This document shows positions 54,801-63,245 of a DNA stretch of 64,000 nt, piece after piece (position 1 is the first letter of the stretch; each line of letters opens with the position of its first letter). This stretch comes from Psychromicrobium lacuslunae (GTDB lineage: Bacteria > Actinomycetota > Actinomycetes > Actinomycetales > Micrococcaceae). The translations under genes were made by a program, and so were the position numbers. Below the pieces are notes generated by a model. It was not told the DNA's origin, made no database searches, and saw nothing but the letters and a program-made list of their open reading frames with translations. The stretch lies in contig NZ_CP011005.1 of NCBI RefSeq assembly GCF_000950575.1, positions 2,852,001-2,916,000 on the forward strand, in the 5' to 3' direction.

Positions 54801-57719
54801 TCGCACCACATCCCCTATATCTACAACTACACCACCGCGCCCTACAAGACTCAGGCCACCGTGCGGGAGATCCTGCAGCGCCTCTACGTTGGCTCGGAGA
54901 TCGGTCAGGGCTACTCCGGCGATGAGGACAATGGTGAGATGAGCGCTTGGGCGATCTTCTCCTCGCTCGGTTTCTATCCGCTGCAAGTTGGTTCTCCGCA
55001 ATTCTCGATTGGCTCGCCGCAGTTCACCAAGGCCACCATCCACTGGGGTAACGGCAAGGATTTGGTGATCAATGCGCCGAACAACTCAACGAAGAACGTC
55101 TATGTCCAGTCCCTCAGCATCAACGGCAAGGACCACCCCTCCAGCACCTTGGAGCAGAGCGAGATTGCTAACGGCGGCACCCTCGACTTTGTGATGGGCC
55201 CGAACCCCTCGAAGTGGGGGAGCATTTCGGCGGCAAAGACGGCGGTTCCCGAGCCCTTGATGGATACTACCGGCCAAGCTGTGTTGAGCAGCTCGGGCGG
55301 CGAAGACCTCAAGAACTTGACCGACGATAACTCGGTCAGCCAGGTGGCATTCAGCTCGGCAAAACCCGCCCTGAGTCTGAACTTCAGCGCCGCCGCGCAA
55401 AAGGCTAGCTTTTATACCCTGACCTCGAGTTCAGCGGCTGCGGGTGCCGATCCGAGCGCCTGGACCCTGGAGGGCTCAAAGGACGGGAAGAGTTGGACGG
55501 AGTTGGACAGCCGGAAGGATCAGAGTTTTGCCTGGCGCCTGCAGACCCGACCGTTCCAGATCGCCACGCCGACCGCGTTTGCGCACTATCGACTGACCAT
55601 TACGGCAACGAAGGACGGCAGCTCACTTCCGGTGCTCTCCGAACTAGAGCTGCTCGCTAAGGCCAGTGAAGCCGTCGCCGGTGACTTGGTGCTTAGCGCG
55701 GCGAAAGACCTCAAAGGCACTGTCGGCAAGGTTCTCACCGGCAATCTCGGCACGGTCGGTGGCGGCAATGCAGCTGCCGGATACACTGCCACGATCAACT
55801 GGGGTGACGGCAGTGCCGACTCGACTGGCACGGTAGCCCCGAGTGGTGCGGTGCGAGCTATTAGCGGCAATCATGTCTATGCCAAACCGGGTGTTTATCA
55901 GATCCAGTTGACCGCCGCCGACGGCAAGTCCAAGCAGAGCGTGCTGGTTCCGGTAACTATCTCGGTGCCACAAGTGGGAACCCTAGAATCCGGGTTCGAC
56001 AAAGTTTGCTTGGGCGACGACAACACGGTGCCCGGTGGCTTTGGCAGCGCTGATTGCGACGCCGTGGGTTATGCCTACTCCCGCCAGGCGCTCGCCGCAG
56101 CCGGGATCACCCAGGGCACTGCGAACACCGTGACGCTGGGTGGCAAGACCTTCAGCTTCACGCTTCCCAAGGTGGCCGCCGGGGAGCCCGATAACGCGAT
56201 GGGCAATGGTCAAGCGATCAAGCTGCCGCTCAGTGCCGAGAGCACGGCGATTTCCTTTATCGGTACCGGCACTCAGGGCAATCAGGATACTCAGGCCACG
56301 GTCAGCTTCACCGACGGCAGCTCTGCGAAGATTCCCTTGCAGTTCTCCGATTGGACGCTGGGCGGTAACCCTAGTGGTACGCCGCTCTATGGCAATACCG
56401 TGGTCGCGAAATCGGCGTACCGGCTGGCCGGGTCAACCAAGAACAATGCGGTGCCGTTCCTGTTTGCCACCGCGCCGTTCGTGATTCCGGCCGGTAAGAC
56501 CATTGACACGGTCACCCTGCCACAACAGAGTGGCGAGGAAAAGTCCGGCCGAATCCATGTTTTTGCGATCGCGACCGACGGCAAGATTTTGCCGCTACCC
56601 GAGCTCAAGGTGACCCCAGGGGCAGTGCTAAAGGCGAATACGCAGAGCCCGCTGCAGGCCGAACTAGGTACCGTTTCCGGTGGTTCACCCGGTTTGCGGG
56701 CGGGTCAGAAGGTGCCCGCGCAATACAGTGCGCGAGTGAATTGGGGCGATGGCAGCGTTACCGAGGATGCGGTGCTGGCAGTGCCGAACGCTTCTGCGGT
56801 GTCGTCGATCAGCGCTCGGCATCAGTACGCTGCCGCTGGTTCCTACACCGCGAGTCTCACGGTCTCGGATGCGCTGGGCTCCAGCACCGTACAGGTTCCG
56901 GTCAGCGTCACGGTGCCGCCGAAACCGAAACCTGAGCTGAAGATCGTGAGCACTGGCAAGGTGCTGCCCGGCAGCGTGATCCGAGTGAATGGCTCAAAGT
57001 TCGACGCCGGTGAGAAGGTCAGTCTGAACTTCAGCACCGATCCGGCGTTGCAACTCAGTGCCATGGCTAACGCTCAGGGCGTGGTGAACTTCGAGTTCAC
57101 CGTGCCCGCGGCGACCAAAGCCGGCCCCTACGCGGTGACCTTACTGGGCGAGAGCAGTAAAGTTCCGGTCTCTGGCACGGTAATGGTGAGCAGCCCAGTA
57201 CCTCCCGTGGTGTACCGCCCGAATGCTCAACTCGGCCAGGGCGCCGCCGCACGCGGTGAAAAGGTGCAGCTGAGCGGGGACAGCTTCGCGCCGAATGAGC
57301 TGGTCTCCGTGACACTGCATTCTGAGCCGCTACTGCTGGTCACCGCCCGAGCCGATGCCCATGGCATTCTACGAACCTCCTTCGTGGTGCCACCGAATGC
57401 GGTTCTCGGTCAGCATGAAGTGGTGGTGGCAGGCTTGGTCTCCAAGGCGCCGGTCAGTATTGGCTTCACCGTGCAGCAGAAGCCGGTTGGGCCGAACCCG
57501 GGTAACCCCGGTACCGGAACTGCGAAACCGGGTGCTGGACAGCCTGGCTCTGGTCAACCGGGAGCCGTCGGGCCGGGTTCAACTGACGGCAGCGTCGATG
57601 GTTCCGGTGCCATGCCCGGTACTGGTTTCGATGGCGCGCCGCTCGCAGTTCTAGCGCTAGGCGTGATGCTCACGGGTGGCTTGTTACTCCTGGGAGTGCG
57701 GCGTCGGCGTCGCTCCTAA
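51807..57719 (+). CDS. Surface-anchored multidomain GH92 alpha-mannosidase
   Basis: A 1970-residue exported enzyme, expected to remove alpha-linked mannose from high-mannose glycans. Order: signal peptide (cleavage near ANA, residue 37), F5/8C carbohydrate-binding domain (about 81-225), beta domain, GH92 core (about 410-1140) with the family motif GYSGDEDNGEMSAWAIFSSL, a second F5/8C domain (about 1155-1287), a PKD domain (INWGDGSADSTG), an uncharacterised beta domain, another PKD domain (VNWGDGSVTEDA), two IPT-like repeats, a Gly/Pro-rich stalk, MPGTG at 1936 and a membrane helix ending RRRRRS. The TTG start has AAGGAGG six bases upstream. A LacI regulator and operators lie upstream. Confidence 0.93.
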   Translation: MSRIHSTRLALSLPLVGVVTAAAVLLTGLSMTSVANAAPAVAGDFNNSFEDNEPLKPTQNTVEIGADGKPVQQGVAGGGVSEVQLKDSVLASVTEVKASAENTNGGELATNLKDSAAGTKWLAFSNTGWAQYRLDAAKKVLSYSLTSADDVPQRDPQDWQLQGSNDGNAWTTVDSQSAQSFAQRGLKKAFEVAIPGSYSYYRLNITKTGNVGIVQLADWDVATGGIVQPGPGTAQAMDTVVGNGPSAGFNIKANAGFTGVRALKYAGTKTAAGQAFATNKLFDVNIPVGAQTRLSYKVIPAEDYANYLSTYVAVDLHFTDGSYLSQLSAVDQSGIPLTAQGQGDGKILYVGQWNYVQSELGAVAQGKTIDRILLSFSNSSAPASSTFSGWLDDLKIEGAAQRIDASSRTNYVDTRRGSNASGSFSRGNNLPLTAVPNGFNFLTPVTNASSSNWEYSYQSSNNADNKPTLQGLAVSHIPSPWMGDRNQFSVMPTNDAGTPSSNKANRALPFSHQNEIAQPDFYSVQLDSSAGLVKAEMTPSDHGAMMKFDFPGDRGNLVFDTPQSNGTFTLQGGELSGTVPAGGGSGQGDMYVYGSFSQTPVTTSNSGTRYAAFDTSGTKTVTLSFATSFISVEQAKKNFGLEVSGQSFEQLRSAAQQQWNDRLGVIDVEGANDPQLTTMYSNLYRLNLYPNSGFENTGTAAAPKLQYRSPVSSSGGQGKIVDGKIYVNNGFWDTYRTAWPAYSLLYPQKAAELVDGFVQQYRDGGWIARWSSPGYADLMTGTSSDVAFADAYLKGVPLPDPLGAYDAAVRNASVPSTNDSAVGRKGLTNSIFQGFTSTKVGESVSWGLEGFINDFGLGNMAAKLAVDPATPQSRRAQLKEESAYFLNRAQYYVNMFDTKQDFFNGLSASGEFNAGLDPESWGGLFTESDGWNFAFHAPQDGQGLASLYGGPQGLQNKLDAFFATSEDADKPGGYGGVIHEMLEARAVRMGQLGMSNQVSHHIPYIYNYTTAPYKTQATVREILQRLYVGSEIGQGYSGDEDNGEMSAWAIFSSLGFYPLQVGSPQFSIGSPQFTKATIHWGNGKDLVINAPNNSTKNVYVQSLSINGKDHPSSTLEQSEIANGGTLDFVMGPNPSKWGSISAAKTAVPEPLMDTTGQAVLSSSGGEDLKNLTDDNSVSQVAFSSAKPALSLNFSAAAQKASFYTLTSSSAAAGADPSAWTLEGSKDGKSWTELDSRKDQSFAWRLQTRPFQIATPTAFAHYRLTITATKDGSSLPVLSELELLAKASEAVAGDLVLSAAKDLKGTVGKVLTGNLGTVGGGNAAAGYTATINWGDGSADSTGTVAPSGAVRAISGNHVYAKPGVYQIQLTAADGKSKQSVLVPVTISVPQVGTLESGFDKVCLGDDNTVPGGFGSADCDAVGYAYSRQALAAAGITQGTANTVTLGGKTFSFTLPKVAAGEPDNAMGNGQAIKLPLSAESTAISFIGTGTQGNQDTQATVSFTDGSSAKIPLQFSDWTLGGNPSGTPLYGNTVVAKSAYRLAGSTKNNAVPFLFATAPFVIPAGKTIDTVTLPQQSGEEKSGRIHVFAIATDGKILPLPELKVTPGAVLKANTQSPLQAELGTVSGGSPGLRAGQKVPAQYSARVNWGDGSVTEDAVLAVPNASAVSSISARHQYAAAGSYTASLTVSDALGSSTVQVPVSVTVPPKPKPELKIVSTGKVLPGSVIRVNGSKFDAGEKVSLNFSTDPALQLSAMANAQGVVNFEFTVPAATKAGPYAVTLLGESSKVPVSGTVMVSSPVPPVVYRPNAQLGQGAAARGEKVQLSGDSFAPNELVSVTLHSEPLLLVTARADAHGILRTSFVVPPNAVLGQHEVVVAGLVSKAPVSIGFTVQQKPVGPNPGNPGTGTAKPGAGQPGSGQPGAVGPGSTDGSVDGSGAMPGTGFDGAPLAVLALGVMLTGGLLLLGVRRRRRS

Positions 57720-57757
57720 GCTGACTTCCTAAGCTGAGCTGACTAACCTTATGCATC

Positions 57758-57822
57758 CCGTCGAGTGTCGAGATCTGGGGTCTAAAGCCTCAAAATAAGC
57801 CCCAGATCTCGACACTCGACGG
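57758..57822. repeat. Dispersed palindrome, copy 2
   Basis: Arms 57758-57780 and 57800-57822 (CCGTCGAGTGTCGAGATCTG then GGG) are perfect complements around a 19-base loop. It nearly matches the copy at 50528-50586. It sits after the GH92 stop and before the ABC-F gene, so it may act as a terminator. Confidence 0.85.
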
Positions 57823-57888
57823 TGACTGGAGGCGTGGGGTGGGGCGAAGGACTGGTTGGTTGACGATGTTTGCTGGCAGACTGGTGCG

Positions 57889-59571
57889 GTGGCCCATATT
57901 GACGTCGCCCAGATTGACTACTACCTCTCCGATGGCAGGCAGTTGCTCAATGCTGCCAGTTTCCGGGTCGGTGACGGTGCGAAAAGCGCATTGATCGGAC
58001 CGAACGGTACTGGCAAAACCACTCTGCTGCGGATCGTGGCGGGTGACCTCAAAGCCGATGCCGGGGCGATCACCCTGAGCGGCAGCCTTGGCGTGATGCG
58101 CCAGTTCATCGGCCAGGTGCGTGACGAGTCGACGGTACGGGACCTGCTTTTGAGCGTGGCCCCAACGGCGATTCGTGCGGCTGGTGAGGCGGTGGACGCC
58201 GCTGAGCTAGCCATGATGGAACGCGATGACGAACCCACCCAGCTCAACTATGCCCAGGCGCTCGCCGACTGGGGCGACTCGGGTGGCTACGATATCGAGA
58301 CGGTGTGGGATGAAGTGACCATGTCCGCAATGGGGATGCCTTATGACCGGGCACAGTACCGGGCCGCTTCGACGCTCAGCGGCGGCGAGCAGAAGCGTTT
58401 GGTGCTGGAGGCGCTGTTCCGCGGTCCGGACGAGATTCTGCTCCTCGACGAGCCAGATAACTACCTCGACGTGCCCGGCAAGCGCTGGCTTGAAGGAATG
58501 CTCAATGCCTCGCCAAAGTCGGTGCTCTTCGTCAGCCACGACCGCGAGCTCTTAGCCAATGCGGCTGATCGGATTATTACCCTGGAACCCGGTGCACTGG
58601 GGGCCACTTCCTGGACGCACGGTGCGGGCTTTAACAGTTATCACCAGGCTCGGCAAGACCGGAACCTGCGTTTTGAGGAGCTCCGCAAGCGTTGGGATGA
58701 GGACCATGCCAAACTGCGCGAGCTGATGCTGATGTATAAGAACAAGGCTGCTTATAACGACAGCATGGCCTCGCGCTATCAGGCCGCGCAGACTCGGCTG
58801 CGAAAGTTTGAGGAGGCTGGCCCGCCGCAAGCGGTGCCGATTGAGCAGAACGTGAATATGCGACTGGCGGGCGGACGTACCGGCAAGCGTGCCGTGGTGG
58901 CAACCAAGCTCGAACTGACCGGCTTGATGAAGCCCTTCGACGCCGAAATCTGGTTTGGTGACCGGGTCGCGGTACTGGGTTCCAACGGTTCGGGGAAGTC
59001 GCACTTCCTGCGGCTCTTGGCCGGGGGTGGTACTGATCCCGAGCGCGAGCACCTACCGGTCTCCGAAGTGGTGATCGACGCGGTGCCGCACACTGGCAAG
59101 GTCAAGCTCGGTGCCCGGATCCGTCCTGGTTTCTTTGCGCAAACCCATCTTCGGCCGGACTTGCAGGGCCGCACTCTGCTAGAGATTCTGCATCGTGGCG
59201 ATGAGCATCGCGACGGCATGTCACAAGAGCCAGCTGCCCGGGCCTTAGACCGTTACGGCCTAGCCAAACAGTCGGAACAGCTCTTTGAGTCGCTTTCGGG
59301 GGGCCAACAGGCGCGGTTGCAGATTCTGCTCTTGGAGCTTTCTGGTGCCACCCTGCTGCTGCTCGATGAGCCGACCGACAACCTCGATCTGCATTCGGCT
59401 GAGGCCTTGGAGAAGGGTATCGACGCCTTCGAAGGCACCGTGATCGCGGTGACTCACGATCGCTGGTTTGCGCGGTCTTTTGACAGGTTCTTCGTCTTTC
59501 GCTCGGATGGCAAGGTTTACGAGTCGGATCAGCCGGTGTGGGATGAAACCCGGGTGGTTCGGCAGCGCTAG
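57889..59571 (+). CDS. ABC-F family ribosome-associated ATPase
   Basis: A 560-residue soluble protein with two ABC modules and no membrane part. First module: Walker A GPNGTGKT (about residue 37), signature LSGGEQKRL, Walker B EILLLDEPDNYLDV. A linker rich in charge (about 240-310, FEELRKRWDEDHAKLREL) is the P-site tRNA-contacting region in ABC-F proteins. Second module: GSNGSGKS, LSGGQQARL, LLLLDEPTDNLDL. These proteins act on ribosomes, in translation control or antibiotic protection; which applies cannot be said. The GTG at 57889 opens VAHIDVAQID; a TTG at 57856 is an alternative. Confidence 0.93.
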   Translation: MAHIDVAQIDYYLSDGRQLLNAASFRVGDGAKSALIGPNGTGKTTLLRIVAGDLKADAGAITLSGSLGVMRQFIGQVRDESTVRDLLLSVAPTAIRAAGEAVDAAELAMMERDDEPTQLNYAQALADWGDSGGYDIETVWDEVTMSAMGMPYDRAQYRAASTLSGGEQKRLVLEALFRGPDEILLLDEPDNYLDVPGKRWLEGMLNASPKSVLFVSHDRELLANAADRIITLEPGALGATSWTHGAGFNSYHQARQDRNLRFEELRKRWDEDHAKLRELMLMYKNKAAYNDSMASRYQAAQTRLRKFEEAGPPQAVPIEQNVNMRLAGGRTGKRAVVATKLELTGLMKPFDAEIWFGDRVAVLGSNGSGKSHFLRLLAGGGTDPEREHLPVSEVVIDAVPHTGKVKLGARIRPGFFAQTHLRPDLQGRTLLEILHRGDEHRDGMSQEPAARALDRYGLAKQSEQLFESLSGGQQARLQILLLELSGATLLLLDEPTDNLDLHSAEALEKGIDAFEGTVIAVTHDRWFARSFDRFFVFRSDGKVYESDQPVWDETRVVRQR

Positions 59572-59602
59572 GCCTGACAACATCTTCGAACGAGAATAGT
59601 TG

Positions 59603-59637
59603 TGCTCATATGAGCATTGAATGTGTTTATATAAACA
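59603..59637. promoter_or_regulatory. Double-palindrome DeoR-type operator
   Basis: TGCTCATATGAGCA (59603-59616) and TGTTTATATAAACA (59624-59637) are each perfect 14-base palindromes, seven bases apart, ending 19 bases before the DeoR start. They resemble DeoR-family operators and suggest autorepression of the DeoR-MFS operon. Confidence 0.75.
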
Positions 59638-59656
59638 TCGCTGTTATCGTTTAAGG

Positions 59657-60412
59657 ATGACTGCAGAGGAACGGCATCGCCGGATCACCGAGCTACTGCG
59701 CGGGCGGGAACAGGCGACGGTAGAAGAAATTGCCGAACTGTGCGGTACCTCGACGGCCACCATAAGGCGTGATCTTGATCTGCTCGAGCAGCGCGGGGTG
59801 CTGAAAAGGGTGCATGGCGCTGCGATATCGCTGATTGTCGGCGGTGCCGAGCCGGGTTACCAACAGCGTGCGCTGGAAAACCAACGAGCCAAGATCCGGA
59901 TTGCCTTTGCGGTGGCCGGTCTGCTCAACCCACAGGAATTCGTTTTTCTGGACAGTGGAAGCACCGCGACGCAGATCGCAGTGGCGCTCAAGGAGCAACC
60001 ACTCACCGTCATGCCCGACTCCCTGCACGCTGCCCGCGAATTAGCCGGAGGACGTGCCGAGGTGATTTTGCCCGGCGGAACTGTGGTTGAACAGGAGCTC
60101 GCTTTACGCGGTCCGTTGGCCGAAGCCAATATTCGCTCGCTGCGTTTTGATACGGCCATCATTACGCCCTGCACCTTCGATCTGAAAACCGGCATCATGG
60201 GTCATGATCTGGCAGATGCTGCGATCAAGCGGGCCGCAATAGCCTCAGCACAACGGGTGATTGTGGCCTGCCATCAGGAGAAATGGAATCGACCGTCCCC
60301 CGTGGTGGTCAGCCCGGCCGAAGCCATTGACTTAATCATCACTGACCATCGACTCAGCGCCGAGGAATCGGAACTAGCCAAGCTCGCCCACCTGGAGGTG
60401 ACTTCATTATGA
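59657..60412 (+). CDS. DeoR family transcriptional regulator
   Basis: A 251-residue DeoR/GlpR-type repressor. The N-terminal helix-turn-helix is TVEEIAELCGTSTATIRRDL preceded by ERHRRITELL. The effector domain has the usual VFLDSGSTATQIAVAL and DTAIITPCTFD and binds a phosphorylated sugar. The ATG at 59657 has AAGG immediately upstream; a 12-codon extension to 59621 is rejected because it would start inside the operator. Its stop overlaps the MFS transporter start by four bases. It probably controls that transporter. Confidence 0.93.
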   Translation: MTAEERHRRITELLRGREQATVEEIAELCGTSTATIRRDLDLLEQRGVLKRVHGAAISLIVGGAEPGYQQRALENQRAKIRIAFAVAGLLNPQEFVFLDSGSTATQIAVALKEQPLTVMPDSLHAARELAGGRAEVILPGGTVVEQELALRGPLAEANIRSLRFDTAIITPCTFDLKTGIMGHDLADAAIKRAAIASAQRVIVACHQEKWNRPSPVVVSPAEAIDLIITDHRLSAEESELAKLAHLEVTSL

Positions 60413-61605
60413 GTGTTGCTCAAGAACTCAACCCGCGCCCCGCTTTGATCGCTACTATGGTGATCTTTGCCGTCAACGGACTGGCCTTCGCGAGCTGGGC
60501 GGCGCGCATCCCCACCGCAGCGCGCGTCCTGGACCTGAGTACCGGGCAGATGGGCGCGGTATTGCTGACTATGGCGCTCGGCTCGGTGATTGCGTTACCG
60601 CTGGCCGGTTCGGTCGCTTCACGCATTGGTACCGCCAACACGGTGCGGCTCGGGGCCACTATTTCCTCGGTGGGTGGGCTCATTCTGGCCTACGCCTTGG
60701 CCACCAGTTCGGTGCCGGTAACGGTCATTGGCCTTTTCCTCTTCGGTGTCGGAATTGGTTTATGGGATGTCGCACAGAACGTTGAAGGTGCGGCGATTGA
60801 ACGCGAACTTCACCGCAGTGTAATGGCGAAGTTTCACGCTGCATTTTCGGGCGGTGCGTTCCTGGGTGCGCTCTTAGGTGCCGGGCTCTCCGGTTTGAAC
60901 ATCGCCCTGCAATGGCATCTGATTGGCTTGGTAGTGGTGGCTATCACCGCGATCTATCTTGGCACCAGATACTTTTTGCCTGATTTCGCCCATCGGGAAG
61001 CCGTGGTCAAAGAAACTCAATCACCGGCGAGGAACCCGTGGCTCGAGCCGCGCACCTTGCTCATCGGACTGGTGGTACTCGGGGCGGCGTTGACCGAAGG
61101 CACCGCCAACGACTGGATGGCGAAAGCCACTGTCGACGGCTTGGGCACCAGTGAAGCCGTGGGTGCCCTGGTTTTCGCTATCTTCATCGCTTCGATGACC
61201 ATGATGCGGTTCATTGGAGGCAGAATGATTGATCGCTGGGGCCGGGTTCCTGTGCTCTACGCCAGTCTTGGCAGTTCCTTGCTCGGCTTGTTGGTGTTCG
61301 TCTTTGCGCCAAACCTTGGAATTGCCATTATCGGTGCCCTGCTCTGGGGTGCTGGTGCCGCGCTGGGCTTCCCGACCGGAATGTCGGCGGCAGCTGATGA
61401 CCCGGCCCGCGCGGCCAAAAGGGTCTCGGTGGTTTCTACTGTCGGTTACGTGGCGTTCATTGCCGGCCCGCCGGTGATTGGCTTCCTCGGTGATCATCTG
61501 ACCCTACGGATTGCGCTGCTCGCGATTGGTGTGGTGATCCTGCTATCCATTCTGGTGGTGCCGGCTGCTCGGCCCCTCAAGAATTCTCCCAGCGAAGACC
61601 ACTAG
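60409..61605 (+). CDS. MFS transporter (sugar-type, YbjJ-like)
   Basis: A 398-residue major facilitator with about 12 membrane helices. It shows ALIATMVIFAVNGLAFASWAARIP at the start and GRMIDRWGRVPVLYASLG, an MFS loop motif, in the second half. A glutamate/asparagine-rich helix (TEGTANDWMAKAT) is typical of YbjJ/FucP-like sugar or purine transporters. Coupled to the DeoR gene by a four-base overlap, so a sugar or sugar-derived substrate is the best guess. Confidence 0.9.
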   Translation: MSVAQELNPRPALIATMVIFAVNGLAFASWAARIPTAARVLDLSTGQMGAVLLTMALGSVIALPLAGSVASRIGTANTVRLGATISSVGGLILAYALATSSVPVTVIGLFLFGVGIGLWDVAQNVEGAAIERELHRSVMAKFHAAFSGGAFLGALLGAGLSGLNIALQWHLIGLVVVAITAIYLGTRYFLPDFAHREAVVKETQSPARNPWLEPRTLLIGLVVLGAALTEGTANDWMAKATVDGLGTSEAVGALVFAIFIASMTMMRFIGGRMIDRWGRVPVLYASLGSSLLGLLVFVFAPNLGIAIIGALLWGAGAALGFPTGMSAAADDPARAAKRVSVVSTVGYVAFIAGPPVIGFLGDHLTLRIALLAIGVVILLSILVVPAARPLKNSPSEDH

Positions 61606-61628
61606 TCATCCTCGATTAGGCTGGAACG

Positions 61629-63113
61629 ATGCGCAAAGTCCTACGCCCCTTCGCCCGAGCCGATCGTCGGATTGTCCGGGCAGTGAGCAAAATCCCAGCC
61701 GGACCGATTGACCAGACGATGCGTGGCCTCTCCGCGGCTGCAACCAAGGGGAAACTGTGGTTTGCGATTGCTGGCGCTGCTGCGCTGGTGCCAGGCAAGC
61801 CGCGTCGCGCAGCGCTGAGCGGCTTGCTGGCCTTGGGCATTGCCTCGGCGACCACCAACCTGGTGTTCAAGACCTTGTTGCCGAGGCGTCGGCCGGCTGC
61901 GGAGTTGCTGCCAATTTTCCGCTTCGTGAACCCGCAACCCACTAGTTCCTCCCTGCCCTCGGGTCACTCGGCCTCGGCCTTCGCCTTTGCCACCGGAGTA
62001 GCAACGGTCAGCCCGACGATGGGACTTGCACTCGCGCCGCTGGCCGCCGGAGTCGCCTATTCCCGCGTGCACACCGGGGCGCACTGGCCCTCCGATGTGG
62101 TGATTGGCTCGGCGATTGGGGTGGCTGCCGGATTAGTGGTGCGTAACTGGTTCCCGCCCCACGAGGTCACGCCGGAGACCAAGATTAGCCCGATCACCGC
62201 CGCCAGCTTGGAACAGGGCGAAGGACTCAGGCTCGTCGCCAACCCGGGCAGCGGCTCATATACCGAGGATTCGATCGCCGCGCTCAAGCGGGAGCTACCC
62301 AAGCTTGAGATTGCCGAGCTCGAAGAGGATAAAGAACTTGAACAAGTGATTGATCAGGCCTTGCAGAAACCGGGTGCTAAGGCGCTCGCGGTTTGGGGTG
62401 GCGACGGCACGGTGGGTGCGGTGGCGCAGCGCGCCCTTGCCGAAGAGCTACCACTCGCGGTTTTTCCCGGCGGTACTTTCAATCATTTTGCTCGGGATGT
62501 ACACAGTGCCAATGTTGAAACCGTTGAGCGGGCGGTGCAAGCTGGCACAGCGCTGCGCACCGATATTGCCGAAGTGAGCATGCAGCGTGCCGAGGGCACC
62601 GAGACCCGGGTAATGCTCAATACTGCGAGTGTCGGGATCTATCCCGAGTTGGTGCAACGCCGGGAAGCTTTGCAACAAACCTTGGGTAAGCCCCTGGCCT
62701 CAATCATTGCTGGGTTGAGAACTTTTGCCGTACTGAAACCCAGCACCTTGAAAATCGATGGTAAAGCGACGAAGGTCTGGTTGATCTACCTTGGCCGTGG
62801 TCGCTACTACCCGCGGGGTTTCGCGCCATTGGAGCGACCCGTGCTGGATGACGGCGTGCTGGATATTCGCTATATTTCGGCGCGGAGTGCGCTCTCCCGG
62901 CTCAGGCTGCTGGCCGCCATTCTGACCGGACGTACCGAGGTTTCCCCGGTGATCACGATCGGAACTGAGCAAAAGCTGAGGCTGGAATCAGTTGGCGAAC
63001 CATTTGCGCTGGCCATTGACGGTGAAGTGATCGACGGGGTGCACTCGGCGGAGTTCAGCGTGCTGCCCGGAGCCCTCACGGTCTATGCACCGCCGCCCGC
63101 AGACATCGAATGA
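61629..63113 (+). CDS. PAP2 phosphatase / diacylglycerol kinase fusion protein
   Basis: A 494-residue fusion. The first 180 residues are a membrane PAP2 lipid phosphatase with KTLLPRRRP, PSGHS (about residue 111) and SRVHTGAHWPSDV (about 145), the three active-site motifs. The second part is a DAGK/YegS-type lipid kinase with LVANPGSGSYTED, the ATP motif WGGDGTVGAV (about 257) and LPLAVFPGGTFNHFARD. One protein can thus remove and add phosphate on lipids, perhaps in phosphatidate or undecaprenyl-phosphate turnover. It starts 24 bases after the MFS gene. Confidence 0.92.
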   Translation: MRKVLRPFARADRRIVRAVSKIPAGPIDQTMRGLSAAATKGKLWFAIAGAAALVPGKPRRAALSGLLALGIASATTNLVFKTLLPRRRPAAELLPIFRFVNPQPTSSSLPSGHSASAFAFATGVATVSPTMGLALAPLAAGVAYSRVHTGAHWPSDVVIGSAIGVAAGLVVRNWFPPHEVTPETKISPITAASLEQGEGLRLVANPGSGSYTEDSIAALKRELPKLEIAELEEDKELEQVIDQALQKPGAKALAVWGGDGTVGAVAQRALAEELPLAVFPGGTFNHFARDVHSANVETVERAVQAGTALRTDIAEVSMQRAEGTETRVMLNTASVGIYPELVQRREALQQTLGKPLASIIAGLRTFAVLKPSTLKIDGKATKVWLIYLGRGRYYPRGFAPLERPVLDDGVLDIRYISARSALSRLRLLAAILTGRTEVSPVITIGTEQKLRLESVGEPFALAIDGEVIDGVHSAEFSVLPGALTVYAPPPADIE

Positions 63114-63245
63114 GCTAACTCGGAGCCACTTAGGTCATCCTCAAGGATTACCGGTTGATTTAGTCAAGTTCATCCCTGAGCGGGGCGATTTGAGGGCTGG
63201 TCATCCGTACTGTGGTAAATGGAACAACTGACCTAAGGAGCTTTC

